Shown: piece after piece, positions 55,176-64,000 of the stretch | Position numbering within the stretch: the first letter of the stretch is position 1 | How the letters are laid out: every line of letters starts with the position of its first letter | Assembly: GCA_963971535.1 (NCBI GenBank) | Contig: OZ020593.1 | Coordinates: 37,121,384-37,185,383, forward strand | Direction of reading: 5' to 3' | DNA from: Notolepis coatsorum | Taxonomy: Eukaryota; Chordata; Actinopteri; Aulopiformes; Paralepididae | Length of the DNA: 64,000 bases | Notes under the pieces: model-generated | What the model saw: the letters and a program-made list of their open reading frames with translations, nothing else | The model's database searches: none | What the model was told of the DNA's origin: nothing | Translations under genes and position numbers: made by a program

Positions 55176-56220
55176 TCTTCCTCCTGCCCTGTGGGTTCCA
55201 CGTCAGCGGCAGCTTTGTGCTGCCAATAGGCTTGTTCGAGATGGATTTCGGTTTGCCTCGACTAGTAGACGAGAGTAGCCGAGTGAAGCCGGGGGAGGAG
55301 TTAAAAAGGCGGACACTGCCGATTTCACGAGAGCCTCTCGCCTAGTCTCGCATGGCAGATACGCTTTCACGTCACCACACACACATTACACACCTGTCCA
55401 GCTAATTATAATGCGATGGCCGTGTGCAAAATTAGATCAGATTCAAATGTACAGCACACCATATACTGCTATAGTGGAATATACTATTCATATACCATAA
55501 TGTATACCATCTTGTTGCGCGCTCCTGGCCGCACGCACACACAACACACTGCTGAATAATTCTGTTTTGCATCAATATATATATGTATACTGTGTATATT
55601 GAGGCAAAACAGAATTATATATACAGTATTGAGGCAAAACAGACGACGCATGTGTGTATGTGTGTGTGTCTGACAGCTTGAAGTTTATCATGATGATATG
55701 ATGATAACGCATAACCAGTGGAGGTTTCTCTATGACAACACGTGAAACACAAATTCACTCATAATTCATAATTATTATTAATTTACATATATATATAAAT
55801 TTATTTTATTTATATATATATAAAAAAAATATTTTTTTAATTATTATTATTTTATATTTTTTTATTAGAAAAGTTTTCCTCTGTAAAAAAAATACCAGTG
55901 AATTTTTTCTTTTTTAAAAATGGCCAAAATTGACAGCTCTGAGCAGGCCTGCACTGCAGTAATGACTGCAGTAATTATTCGTGAAGAAAACTTCACAGGT
56001 GTGACCCAATGTTATATAAATAATAAATAACAGCCAATCGAAATAGGTTATTAACTTTGTCTAAGCACGGTCTGTGCAGTTAAACTCTTGCCATTGAATG
56101 GATGATTGAATGATTGACAGCCCTTGCCATCCAATACATGGAGGTTGAATATGATTGGCAGCCTTGCAAATCCAATCAGAGATTGCTGCATTGCAAAGTC
56201 AAAACGGGTCCATCTGCAGG

Positions 56221-56405
56221 TTAGGTTTAGCTCTGGCCAATCTCAAGTTTCTCAAGTTTCTTTATTAGTTGTCATACAGAAGTACAGAATACTTTTATAC
56301 AAAATGTAACTGAAATAAGCATTTTGTATAAAAGTATTCTGTACTTCTGTATGACAACTAATAAAGAAACTTGAGAAACTTGAGATTGGCCAGAGCTAAA
56401 CCTAA
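56221..56405. repeat. Perfect palindrome, 86-bp arms, 13-base loop
   Basis: Left arm 56221-56306 begins TTAGGTTTAGCTCTGGCCAA and ends TTTTATACAAAATG; right arm 56320-56405 is its exact inverse; loop TAACTGAAATAAG. Weaker mirror matching continues outward to about 56191 and 56440. The stem contains CTTTATTAGTTGTCATACAG, which also ends the LINE at 58855. Confidence 0.95.
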
Positions 56406-56570
56406 CCTCCGACCCTGCAGATGGACCCATTTTGACTGTTTGAAAGAGCAAGGAAGTAGTTTAGTTGTTGTTTAGTAGAAGTAAGCTGTACAGCTATAAC
56501 AAGTAAAGTCAGGCTAAATTAAACTTTGCGCCAACATTAGGACCGAAGTATAAACCAGCAACTGAGCAAC

Positions 56571-56623
56571 ATGAAGAAGTGGACTTATGCATCTGGATCA
56601 GAAAAAACGTTGTGGATGAAAAA
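56571..56623 (+). CDS. Candidate first exon of a hAT transposase
   Basis: ATG opens MKKWTYASGSEKTLWMKK and ends at a GTAAGT donor. A short basic first exon of this style (K-K/R-W-x-Y-x-SGSEK) is seen in ZMYM1-like hAT transposases, from general recollection of the family. The remaining exons are not visible; later LINE insertions may have replaced them. Confidence 0.35.
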
Positions 56624-56865
56624 GTAAGTAGGCTAGTGTTTGTAAAAGCTTGTATGCTAACAGTAGCTAGCCAGCTTAGCCTACATCACAATGATAATCA
56701 CCAAGCTAACTTACTGTACACACTGTAGGGCTGGGCAATTAATCAAAACAGAATCGCGATATCGATTCATAGACCTATGCAATCTCATTTCTAAGTTATG
56801 ACTTTTTTTTTTTATTAAATTTTTTTTATTTTTTTTTTATACTTTTTTATACTTTTTAAATTATT

Positions 56866-57290
56866 TTATCTGGGTTGAACATGATTTGTGGAACTCCCTC
56901 TGGTGTTGTGGTCGTGGTATTCACTGTCCTTTGGGAAGTATTCCGACATGCACATGGGTATCTTAGTGGTGTAGTGTATCTTGTAGACCAGGCCCATTGC
57001 AAGTTGCTGTACTCTGTCGTCTACTCTAAGCCATCCTAGGTTGTCAAAGTGGGCAGGGGTGAGGTGGGTTTTAGGAGTAAGGTCAAGCAGTAGTCTGACC
57101 AGTTTGTTTTGTGATGTTTGTAATCTTGTTTTTAGTGCCTTTGAGGTGCTTTGGTACCATGAGGTGCAAGCATAGTCGTAGTACCCTTGAATGAGTGCTC
57201 CTGTTAGAGTCTTCAAGGTATTCTTGTTTACCAGAGAGGAGATCCGGTACAGGAATCTAGTTCGTTGGTTGACTTAGTTTTATTACATTG
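56866..57290 (-). pseudogene. LINE reverse transcriptase C-terminal fragment (CR1/RTE-like)
   Basis: The minus strand encodes about 116 residues: MKTLTGALIQGYYDYACTSW, then SQNKLVRLLLDLTPKTHLTP, FDNLGWLRVDDRVQQLAMGL and HDHNTRGSSTNHVQPR. KTL-x-x-ALIQ-x-YYDYACTSWY, QNKLVR-LL, LGWL-V-RV-QL and HNTR are the conserved order at the C-terminus of CR1/RTE-type LINE reverse transcriptases. It is open to near 57216 and probably begins earlier; the catalytic core is missing. It lies inside the hAT at 55716. Confidence 0.75.
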
Positions 57291-57364
57291 GATCCCATTT
57301 TGTCACAGGAATGATTTGCCTCTATAGGATGGAACCCAGGTAGGGAATTTCATCTTTCCTTTTA

Positions 57365-57800
57365 AGATAAGATAAGATATTCCTTTATTGATCCCCTTGG
57401 GGAAATTCAGGCATCATAGCAGCATGGGGGAAGGGGGGGGGGGGTACAGGTAGTGAAAACAACACAAGCAGTGTAAACAAATAGGTCAATATAATTTACT
57501 ATCTAACTAACTGAAATATATTTTCACAGTGTCACATAAGGTGCAGTATGCATAAGGTAGTGTTATAATTTACTATCTAACTAACTGAAATATACATTAT
57601 TCATTATTCACAGTATCACAGTATCCACATAAGGTGCAGTGTGCCTAAGGTAGTGTAAGTTGTCCTCCTTGGGTTCCTATAAGTCCCAGGTCGATGTCTG
57701 GCAGCAGTTGCTGCCCACTGTTGTGGAGCCTGATGGCCACTGGTATGAAGGACTGTCCGAGGCGGTTAGTTGAGTGTCGGGGGGGTATGAGTCTGTGGCT
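57365..57800 (-). mobile_element. LINE 3' region (TTATC-tailed, Rex/CR1-like)
   Basis: Tandem AAGATAAGATAAGATA tail, CTTTATTGATCCCCTTGGGG and, farther right, GTTGTGGAGCCTGATGGCCA plus CTGGTATGAAGGACTGTCC, whose minus-strand translation contains QSFIPVAIRLHNS, the C-terminal motif of these LINEs. A tandem duplication of TAATTTACTATCTAACTAAC occurs at 57490 and 57568. Confidence 0.7.
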
Positions 57801-57809
57801 TCCTTGTCA

Positions 57810-58045
57810 CCTTCACCTAATATGTTTTGATCTGGTCAGGTGCGCTGTCACCTAAAATGTTTTGATCTGATCAGGTGCGCTGTCACCTAAAATGTTTTGA
57901 TCTGATCAGGTGCGCTGTCACTTAATATGTTTTGATCTGGTAAGGTGGGCTGTCACCTAATATGATTTCATCTGGTCAGGTGCGCTGTCGCCTAATATGA
58001 TTTCATCTGGTCAGGTGCGCTGTCACCTAATGTTAATATGTTTTC
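57810..58045. repeat. Minisatellite, 35-bp unit
   Basis: About six and a half copies of CACCTAATATGTTTTGATCT plus GGTCAGGTGCGCTGT; starts at 57849 and 57884 give the period. Located just inside the right end of the hAT element. Confidence 0.92.
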
Positions 58046-58507
58046 ATCTGTGTCCACTGACCACTGACACACAGTGGGGGATGTTTTAAAAATATAATTT
58101 AATATATAATATAATATAATAATTTGTGCTTCACCTAAAAATTTGGTCAGCAGCCTCCACTGCGCATAACATAATAAAGTTTTAAATCAATCAATCAATC
58201 AAACGTCTCATAACTCCCTGGCTGTGACGTGGCTGGTGACTGACAACTTTTCTGAGCCAATAGGCGCTTTGCGCGACCGTAGCAAGTCGCTTCCCAGCCG
58301 GGAGCAGCCGAGTGAGAGGTACTGTGGCGCCTCGCTCTGAAGGCTGTGCGTGGCTCGCTCCCGCGAGAGTTCCGCGCCTCGCCTCGTCAGATTTTCAGAG
58401 CAAGTCGGACAACATTCTAACCGTCATGCAACGCGCTTGGCGAGGCCGTAGTAAAACCTGCGCAGATCTGTGTCCGCCTATCCCATCTCGAACACGCCTA
58501 TTATAAA

Positions 58508-58655
58508 GCCCAGGTATATCTCCATTACCTCATCACACACATATGAGAAACTTGGAAAACGGATACATTTAAACCTCCCACAGCTGTGGCCACTCATTCA
58601 CTAATCAGTCAATTATCACAGTCCTGGACACACAGCTATGGGGAAAAGCACAGGT
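58508..58655. repeat. Dispersed repeat Z, copy 2
   Basis: Collinear with 47887-48060 (ATTATAAAGCC, CACAGCTGTGGCCACTCATT, CACACAGCTATGGGG). Confidence 0.6.
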
Positions 58656-58854
58656 AATTATATTAGAGTAAATCCACACAAAAGACAGAGCATCTTCACA
58701 GTTAAAAACACCACTCAAGAATAAATCCTATCAACCTGTCACATAGCTGTACAACACATCCAGGGACACCAGGGAACAAGGTGTAAACCTCCACTTCAAC
58801 ACGTTTTAACACTTAAATTAAGCACACTGCTTATTTCCTGGATGGTACCAAGTT

Positions 58855-59735
58855 TCAAGTTTCAAGTTTCAAGTTTCTTTAATAGTTGTCATACAGAAGT
58901 ACAGAATACTTTTATACAAAATGCTTCTTACTGTTGCGCTCCAGAGACTGTGCAAGACAAGATAAGTATGAAATAAAATAACATAGTAAAATTAGAAGTA
59001 AAAAAAATGAGGTCACAGTGTTCAGTTTAGACATATGTACAATGTTCGATGCAGAATAGACGTAGTTACCATACAATATACAATACTGTGCAGTGTACTA
59101 ATATACAATACTACAATACTATATAGTGCAAGGCAGAAATGGAGAAATGGGATGAGGTACAATTTAGGTGCAATTTACAGTAAGGTGTACGAGTTGTAGT
59201 GCAAATCCTTTACCAATAAATATAAAGTGTAAAGTGTGTTTAGGTGATCTAAAGTGTGGAGAGTGGGTGCTGCTGCAGTGTGTTGTTTGTTTAAGTGAGT
59301 GTGTGCGTGTGGGTGTGTGCTGTGTGCATTTGATGGTTGTTGCATAGTGATTATTGTTCGTTTAGCAGCCTGATGGCCTGGGGATAGAAGCTTCTTCTGA
59401 GTCTTTCTGTGCTCGCCTTAAGACTCCGGTATCGCTTGCCTGACCGCAGCAGTTCAAAGAGGCAGTTGTTCGGGTGGCTCGAGTCCTTAATAATTCTCTT
59501 AGCCTTCCCCTTGCACCGCTTGTTGTAAATGTTCTGGAGGGTGGGAAGCCCCCCTCCAATTGTGCGTTCGGCTGAACGTGTCACTCTTTGTAGTCTGCTA
59601 CGGTCTTGTGCAGTGCTATTCCCAAACCAGGAGGTGATGTTGCCGGTCAGGATGCTCTCTATTGTACATGAGTAGAAGTACCAAGCAAGCAGTTTGACAA
59701 TAGTGAGGAAATTGGTCAAAGAGAATGTTTGCCAA
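58855..59735 (-). mobile_element. LINE 3' half with coding remnant
   Basis: The minus strand from about 59735 encodes LTIVKLLAWYFYSCTIESIL, TGNITSWFGNSTAQDRSRLQ, RVTRSAERTIGG, KRIIKDSSHPNNCLFELLRS, GKRYRSLKASTERLRRSFYP and QAIRLLNEQ, then a stop (59351). F-x-SCTIESIL-x-ITSWFGN, LQRVTRSAERT, KDSSHP and FYPQAIRLLN are the standard C-terminal order of Rex/L2-type LINE proteins. About 430 bp of 3' UTR ends in TTCTTTAATAGTTGTCATAC reversed and a tandem CTTGAAA tail (58858-58885). The frame is intact for 122 codons, so this copy is fairly young but 5'-truncated. Confidence 0.82.
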
Positions 59736-60088
59736 GATGTTCATGTATTCCTCTAAACAACACTTCTGCAGTGGAATGATTCTGAAATGTCATGCATAAG
59801 AACTTGTCTCCTTCATCAACCCCTATTTTCAATAACACCCACCTACCGTGTCCACTGTAACACTATCACATACAGCTATCATCACAAGGCTATTCATCAC
59901 CACTTGTCACATATCAGTTGCTGGATATATTTGTGTCAGTATACTGTGTGACACACACAAAGAGAGGGAATAATATGTATTACCCAGAACAGAACTCTTA
60001 TCACTGGACTATCTTGTGTTTTGTACTTTTGTACTTAAATGAAGAATATTACTGTGGGCTTTTTAACATTACAAATCTATGGAATGCC
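59736..60088. other. Spacer before duplication copy B
   Basis: No recognised gene or repeat; AATCTATGGAATGCCTTACA at 60076 may be a LINE end word. Confidence 0.35.
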
Positions 60089-60831
60089 TTACAGCTCTTT
60101 GAAATGTACTGTATGTGTGACGTTTCGGGATATTGTGTAGAGAGCCGGAAACCATTTCCAAATCGTTGCTCTGACGTGGGTTTCTTCCTGGATATAGGCC
60201 CGTTTCTGAGATAAAGATTCTTATTGTGAGGCTCTTCTATAATATAAAGCCCCAGCAATATGAAAATGATCCAATTACACAATATGCCTGCAAGGCTGAG
60301 CACTGCTGCTGCCTACATGCCTTTCTGGTTGCTAGATTAACTCACACACACACCTTTTTTATTAATAAGCATATATTCAAAATAAACATAGAATAGCCTA
60401 CCGTCTGGATCAAGCCTCCGAAAGAGGCCAAGAGAAGAACGTGTCATGTTTGCACAGCTTCAATTAGATATCATAACAGACATGAAAGACAGACGGACAG
60501 AGGAGAGGAGAGGAGGGATGTAACATAAACAAAGACAACAGAGCGAGAGGTGAGTGTTAGAAAGCTAGTGGAATGGGAAGGAGGACAGGTTCATTCAACG
60601 GTGATAATCACCTGTGGTCGTGGCCCAGTACACCTAATCCATGTAAGCAGATGCAGCGGTCACAGGGATCAGTGTGTTTGTGTGTGTCCATGTATGTGTG
60701 CGAGTGTGTGTATGAAATGCGGATATACTGTAAGGTGTGTGTCACATTTCAGAGCAAGGGTATGCGCATTTGCCAGAGTGCCTGACGAACATCACCGACC
60801 ATATAGAGGTCTGAAGCATGTGACCTGGCCT

Positions 60832-62450
60832 GGGCCCTCATTCATCAACGTGTTCTACGCACAGATCTGTGCTTACCCTGTGCGTACGATCATTTCTAAG
60901 CAAAGAGTGGGATTCATCAATTTCGATTTGAACTTGACTCCGTGCTTACGTCTACGCACAGGTCAGAGCACACTTACCTGACGCCCAGTGGTAGAATATA
61001 TTATTACAACAAGGAAATGAGCTTCTGTGCATAATAACACTGGCATGTTCTGTACGAACCGTAGTTCATTATAGTTCATTGTAAAATAGCAACAGTAGTG
61101 TAATTATGGTCAAAACCCTATAAATAGCATTTGGAATAATAGATCTTTCTCTCAGAATGAATACAGCATGGTTTATATAGCGTTATCGGAATATACGGGG
61201 TGTAGGCTACTGACTGACTGCGCTCCGCGTAGCTTGATTGATTGATTGATTGAAAAGTTTATTAACAGATTGCAGAATGGGTACAGTACAGTACAGCTCA
61301 GTACATACAATTGTTAATTGGGGATGCAGACCAGAGAAAGACTTTCGTCTTGTTTACATCAGGGTCCCCCATTTTCAATTCATCATAAATCATAAAGCTC
61401 AACTCGTTATTATTTTGCGCAGACCGCAGAAACACGGGAACGTTTTGATTATATTTAAAAGGCTTTACGTTAAACGAAACAAGTGGAATTTCGAAGCTGT
61501 AAGCAGAATACAAGTCATATGAATATAGTGTTCTTCCCCCTTTTTACTGTATAAGAAAGAATAGAAAACGCATTGCAATGACACCAGATAGTGGACAGAC
61601 TATGTATATGATGGGATTCAAGTTCGCGTTTTTGTTGATCATAGGCATGCTGTCAGAGTATGATATCTTAATCAAACATTCTAGAACATTTGTCGTCACA
61701 GATCATGTCCTAATAGAACATAGGCTATGGCATGGATCGTGATATTGTGTGGACTGTTATTATTACTGTACCGGTACCACCCATTGTGACAACAGCCTTG
61801 TGAGTCCCGCACACAAACATGATGGAATTCAAGTTCATGTATTGAAAGGCAGGCTACATCATACATGCAGTGAGATTCATTGTTCTTGTATATGCTCTCG
61901 TATTATTGTTTATATAGGCTACCCAATACTGACATCAAAATAGATTGTAGTATGCCTCTAGAAATCATATGCAGCAGGTAGAAAATTGACGGGAGATCCA
62001 TCGCGATTTGGAATAAAATTGAGGAGAACTTTAATCCCTGGGTATTAATCAAACAACACGGGAAAAGGCAGTCATATTCCAGCGCGGTATTTATTAGTGT
62101 TTGCGCTGCCCAGGCAGCAATGGTTAATAGATATCATATCCGACATCACCGTAAGTGTACACGTCTGTCAGCCTGTCTCATGACACGCTTCCCTCGGCTT
62201 AGTCCATTTTTCCACATTCCATGGGTGTATTCCATATGGTTAATCGGGGCGTTTCTGGTATGCAAATACGTGAAAGTGTGCACGAGCCTCGGCGCAGAGC
62301 CAAGGTGGGATTCATCATGACAGGTGTGCGTAGAGCCTGCGTACGCACGTGTGATGAATCCCGACTTCCCTGTGCGTACACTGGTTCTACATTCCGTGCT
62401 TACGTGTGGAAATAGAACATGTTCTACGCACACATTGATGAATGAGGGCC
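60832..62450. mobile_element. TIR element, family S, copy 2
   Basis: Starts GGGCCCTCATTCATCAACGT and ends with the inverse of GGCCCTCATTCATCAATGT. CTGGCCT (up to CCTGGCCT) is present on both sides (60825-60831 and 62451-62457), and copy A has it once, so the insertion is proven; the exact duplication length (6-8 bp) is ambiguous because of shared C bases. Both subterminal regions carry TGCGTACG/CGTACGCA words. No transposase found. Confidence 0.9.
61225..61391 (-). mobile_element. LINE 3' end, CAAT-tailed, minus strand
   Basis: TTGATTGATTGATTGATTGA then AAAGTTTATTAACAGATTGC to GGTCCCCCATTTTCAATTCA. Family S copy 1 is uninterrupted at this point (about 34485), giving an empty site. Confidence 0.75.
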
Positions 62451-63364
62451 CTGGCCTCCTCCTCCTCCCCTGAACACCTCATTTGACCGCAGGCGCAGGG
62501 TACTACTGCTACGGTCGTGGAGGTGTCCCTTCACCTTAGTGGTCGGAACACTGTGGAGGCCGTGCAAGCAGACAATGAATGGGGTAGGGGGAAACACACA
62601 CTAGAACTGAAACTACTACCCGAGTACCCGTCCACCCAGACTTACCTATTTTAAAACATATGGAGGAATGGGGCAGGGAAGATATACAGACACAGGGAAG
62701 ATGGCCTAATGGTTGGGGAAAGGGGGAAGTAAATTGAATGCACTGCTGTGAGGTGGAGAAGCATAGTCAATATGGTCGCAGTTGACCCAGCTAACTCCTG
62801 CATGGCAGAAAGCCAAAACAACACAGGTGCGTTGACAAAGGTGCTCTGAAACACGGGTCCCCTGAAGGTTATGGCCACGTCTGGTCAGTCCCACAGAGTC
62901 AATGTAGCTGGTGGAGGAGAAACCTGATCAGTGGCTTGCTGTTCACAGTTTAATATCCAACCATATACATGCTAAAACAAAGAGGCACTTAACTGGGGAG
63001 TGGAGATGCATTGTCGGCCTCAATTAGTGGACCTCAGAGCCTGTGGAGGTTGAATGATGGAAGACGAGGTGGATGGTGGATCCTGTAGGCAACGTTGAAG
63101 GTGTAGAACAGACAACACGCTGTCGATGAGACTTCCACCCTGGAAAAGTCTCTGTGTCATGTGCTTCCACACCCTAGAGCAGTCTGTCAACTAAATGCTG
63201 CATGGGCTGCCATTATAAACTTAATTACTTACTTAGGCCTTTAAATTCCAAAAGGAACATAGGCCATCGACGAAGCTCCTCCATCCTCTCTGGTCTTGTG
63301 CCTCCGCTCAAGATCTTGCCAGGACAGCCCTTCTTTCTTCATCTCCTGTTCTGTGGTTCTTCTC

Positions 63365-63906
63365 CAGGTGGTTCTCGGTCTGGAGAGGGTTATCCATGCC
63401 TTCAAATCGTCTAGGCTGGAATATTGTATAATGCCCTGTATGTGGGTCTAGACCAGCTCTCCCTGCGATGCCTGCAGGTAGTGCAGAACGCTGCTGCACG
63501 CCTCTTGACCGGCACAAAGAGGCGTGAACACATCAGACCAGTACTGGCCTCCCTGCACTGGCTCCCTGTTAGTTTCAGGATGATTAAAAAATTGCTATGT
63601 TTGTGTTCAAGGCCTTAAATGGTCTGGCCCCTCAGTACCTAGCTGAACTTCTCCACGTGTGTACCCCAGCTAGAGCACTGAGGTCATCAAATAAGTTACT
63701 TTTAGATTTCCCGAGATCTAGGCTAAAGACAAAAGGCGACAAAAAGCTTTTGCGGTGGCTGCCCCTAAACTATGGAACAGTCTTCCACTGCCAATTAGGT
63801 CTGCCCAGACCTTAGAGAGTTTTAAAACACTGCTGAAGACTCACCTGTTTTTATTGGCTTTTTGAGGCTTGGTAAGCCATACATCCCTGGTCGTGTCGTG
63901 ATTGTT
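63365..63906 (+). pseudogene. LINE reverse transcriptase C-terminal fragment, copy B
   Basis: Duplicate of 54480-55020. It keeps LSLRCLQVVQNAAARLLTGT, REHIRPVLASLHWLPVSFRM and FKALNGLAPQYLAELLH. It has a few bases more than copy A at two places (TATTGTATAATG; CCTGTTAGTTTCAGG), so HWLPVSFRMIKKLL is continuous here and broken in A: copy B preserves the older reading frame at that point. It is cut by the SINE at 63907 before its own 3' tail. Confidence 0.8.
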
Positions 63907-64000
63907 TTATTTTATTTATTTTTTTATCTTTTTCCCCCTCCTTTTTCCTCCGATTTTCTCCCATCCCAATGTTAGTCGTTATGCCAATTCCCAATCCCCT
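63907..64000 (-). mobile_element. tRNA-type SINE, tail end, runs off the window
   Basis: T-rich block TTTATTTTATTTATTTTTTT, then CTCCCATCCCAATGTTAGTC plus GTTATGCCAATTCCC, matching the tail side of the SINE family at 22262 and 49747. Copy A lacks it. Confidence 0.65.

Larger units (their letters stand above)
55716..58162. mobile_element. hAT element hosting several LINE insertions
   Basis: Left end CAGTGGAGGTTTCTC; right end inverted CAGTGGAGGCTGCTGACC. CGCATAAC flanks both sides (55708-55715 and 58163-58170). CAGTGGAGGCTGCTGA is a well-known fish hAT terminus. Inside: an AT-rich foldback (55750-55870), a perfect 86-bp palindrome, a candidate first exon, two LINE fragments and a 35-bp minisatellite. 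Confidence 0.88.
55228..58499. mobile_element. TIR element or nest with ends AGGCKTGTTCGAGATGG
   Basis: AGGCTTGTTCGAGATGG at 55228 and, inverted, AGGCGTGTTCGAGATGG ending at 58499. AT lies outside both ends, so a 2-bp AT duplication is possible (as in ISL2EU-type elements), but this is weak. GAGAGCCTCTCGCCTAG and GCGCCTCGCCTCG texts lie inside. The hAT at 55716-58162 occupies most of the interior. Confidence 0.45.
60089..63906. repeat. Segmental duplication, copy B
   Basis: Same order and orientation as copy A. It has one ACTGTATG where copy A carries a hAT, and a family S element (60832-62450) where copy A has a single CCTGGCCT. The shared microsatellite-like TGTGTTTGTGTGTGTCCATG (53528, 60672) and the LINE remnant at the right end are collinear. 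Homology stops at the SINE at 63907. Confidence 0.88.

Overview
This is a repeat-dominated, apparently intergenic or intronic stretch of a ray-finned fish genome. The inference rests on its transposons: hAT, TTAA-flanked THAP-type, Harbinger-like, piggyBac, DIRS, CR1/L2/Rex-like LINEs, tRNA-headed SINEs and Ty3-like LTR elements, mixed with CA, GA and TA microsatellites and minisatellites. No complete host gene is visible. The best host-gene candidate is one 125-bp exon-like segment at 8581-8705 with good splice signals. Almost every long open frame is either a tandem repeat read in frame or decayed transposon coding sequence.

Layout, 1-13 kb: a 22-bp minisatellite (1-430); a small hAT element (838-7876, target duplication ATTAAAAC) carrying a young LTR retrotransposon (950-7611, two 2807-bp LTRs, target duplication CAGGG) with no recognisable gag or pol; the candidate exon; a hAT-like element (9456-10197, target duplication GGCCAGAT) that carries an LTR plus gag-like fragment. 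13-23 kb: piggyBac and BED-hAT transposase remnants, a hAT (17243-18630, target duplication GTGACCAC), a long CA tract, a 39-bp minisatellite (20118-21212), a foldback element and a SINE. 23-32 kb: one 8.7-kb TIR element (23226-31918) that split an older repeat and is itself filled by a foldback, a second copy of the 17-kb hAT (26999-28768, target duplication CCTCGTCG) and a Harbinger-like element (29101-31166).

33-46 kb: a TTAA-flanked element (33535-34052); a GGGCCCTCATT-ended element (34095-35976); about 3.5 kb of quieter sequence; a palindromic TTAA element (39565-41190) whose two arms each encode a decayed THAP domain, abutting a second TTAA element (41195-41632) across one TTAA; then SINEs, one split by a Harbinger-like element (44571-45444). 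46-64 kb: LINE pieces, a candidate solo LTR with two CTCF-like motifs, a SINE with a 15-bp target duplication, a DIRS recombinase fragment, and a direct segmental duplication (copy A about 51011-55020, copy B about 60089-63906). Each copy preserves the empty site for a transposon that occupies the other.

Nothing here works as an operon or pathway. The genes visible are transposon genes, and they explain how the window was assembled: successive insertions, many datable relative to each other because target duplications and empty sites survive. All family names come from motifs read by eye; no database search was run.
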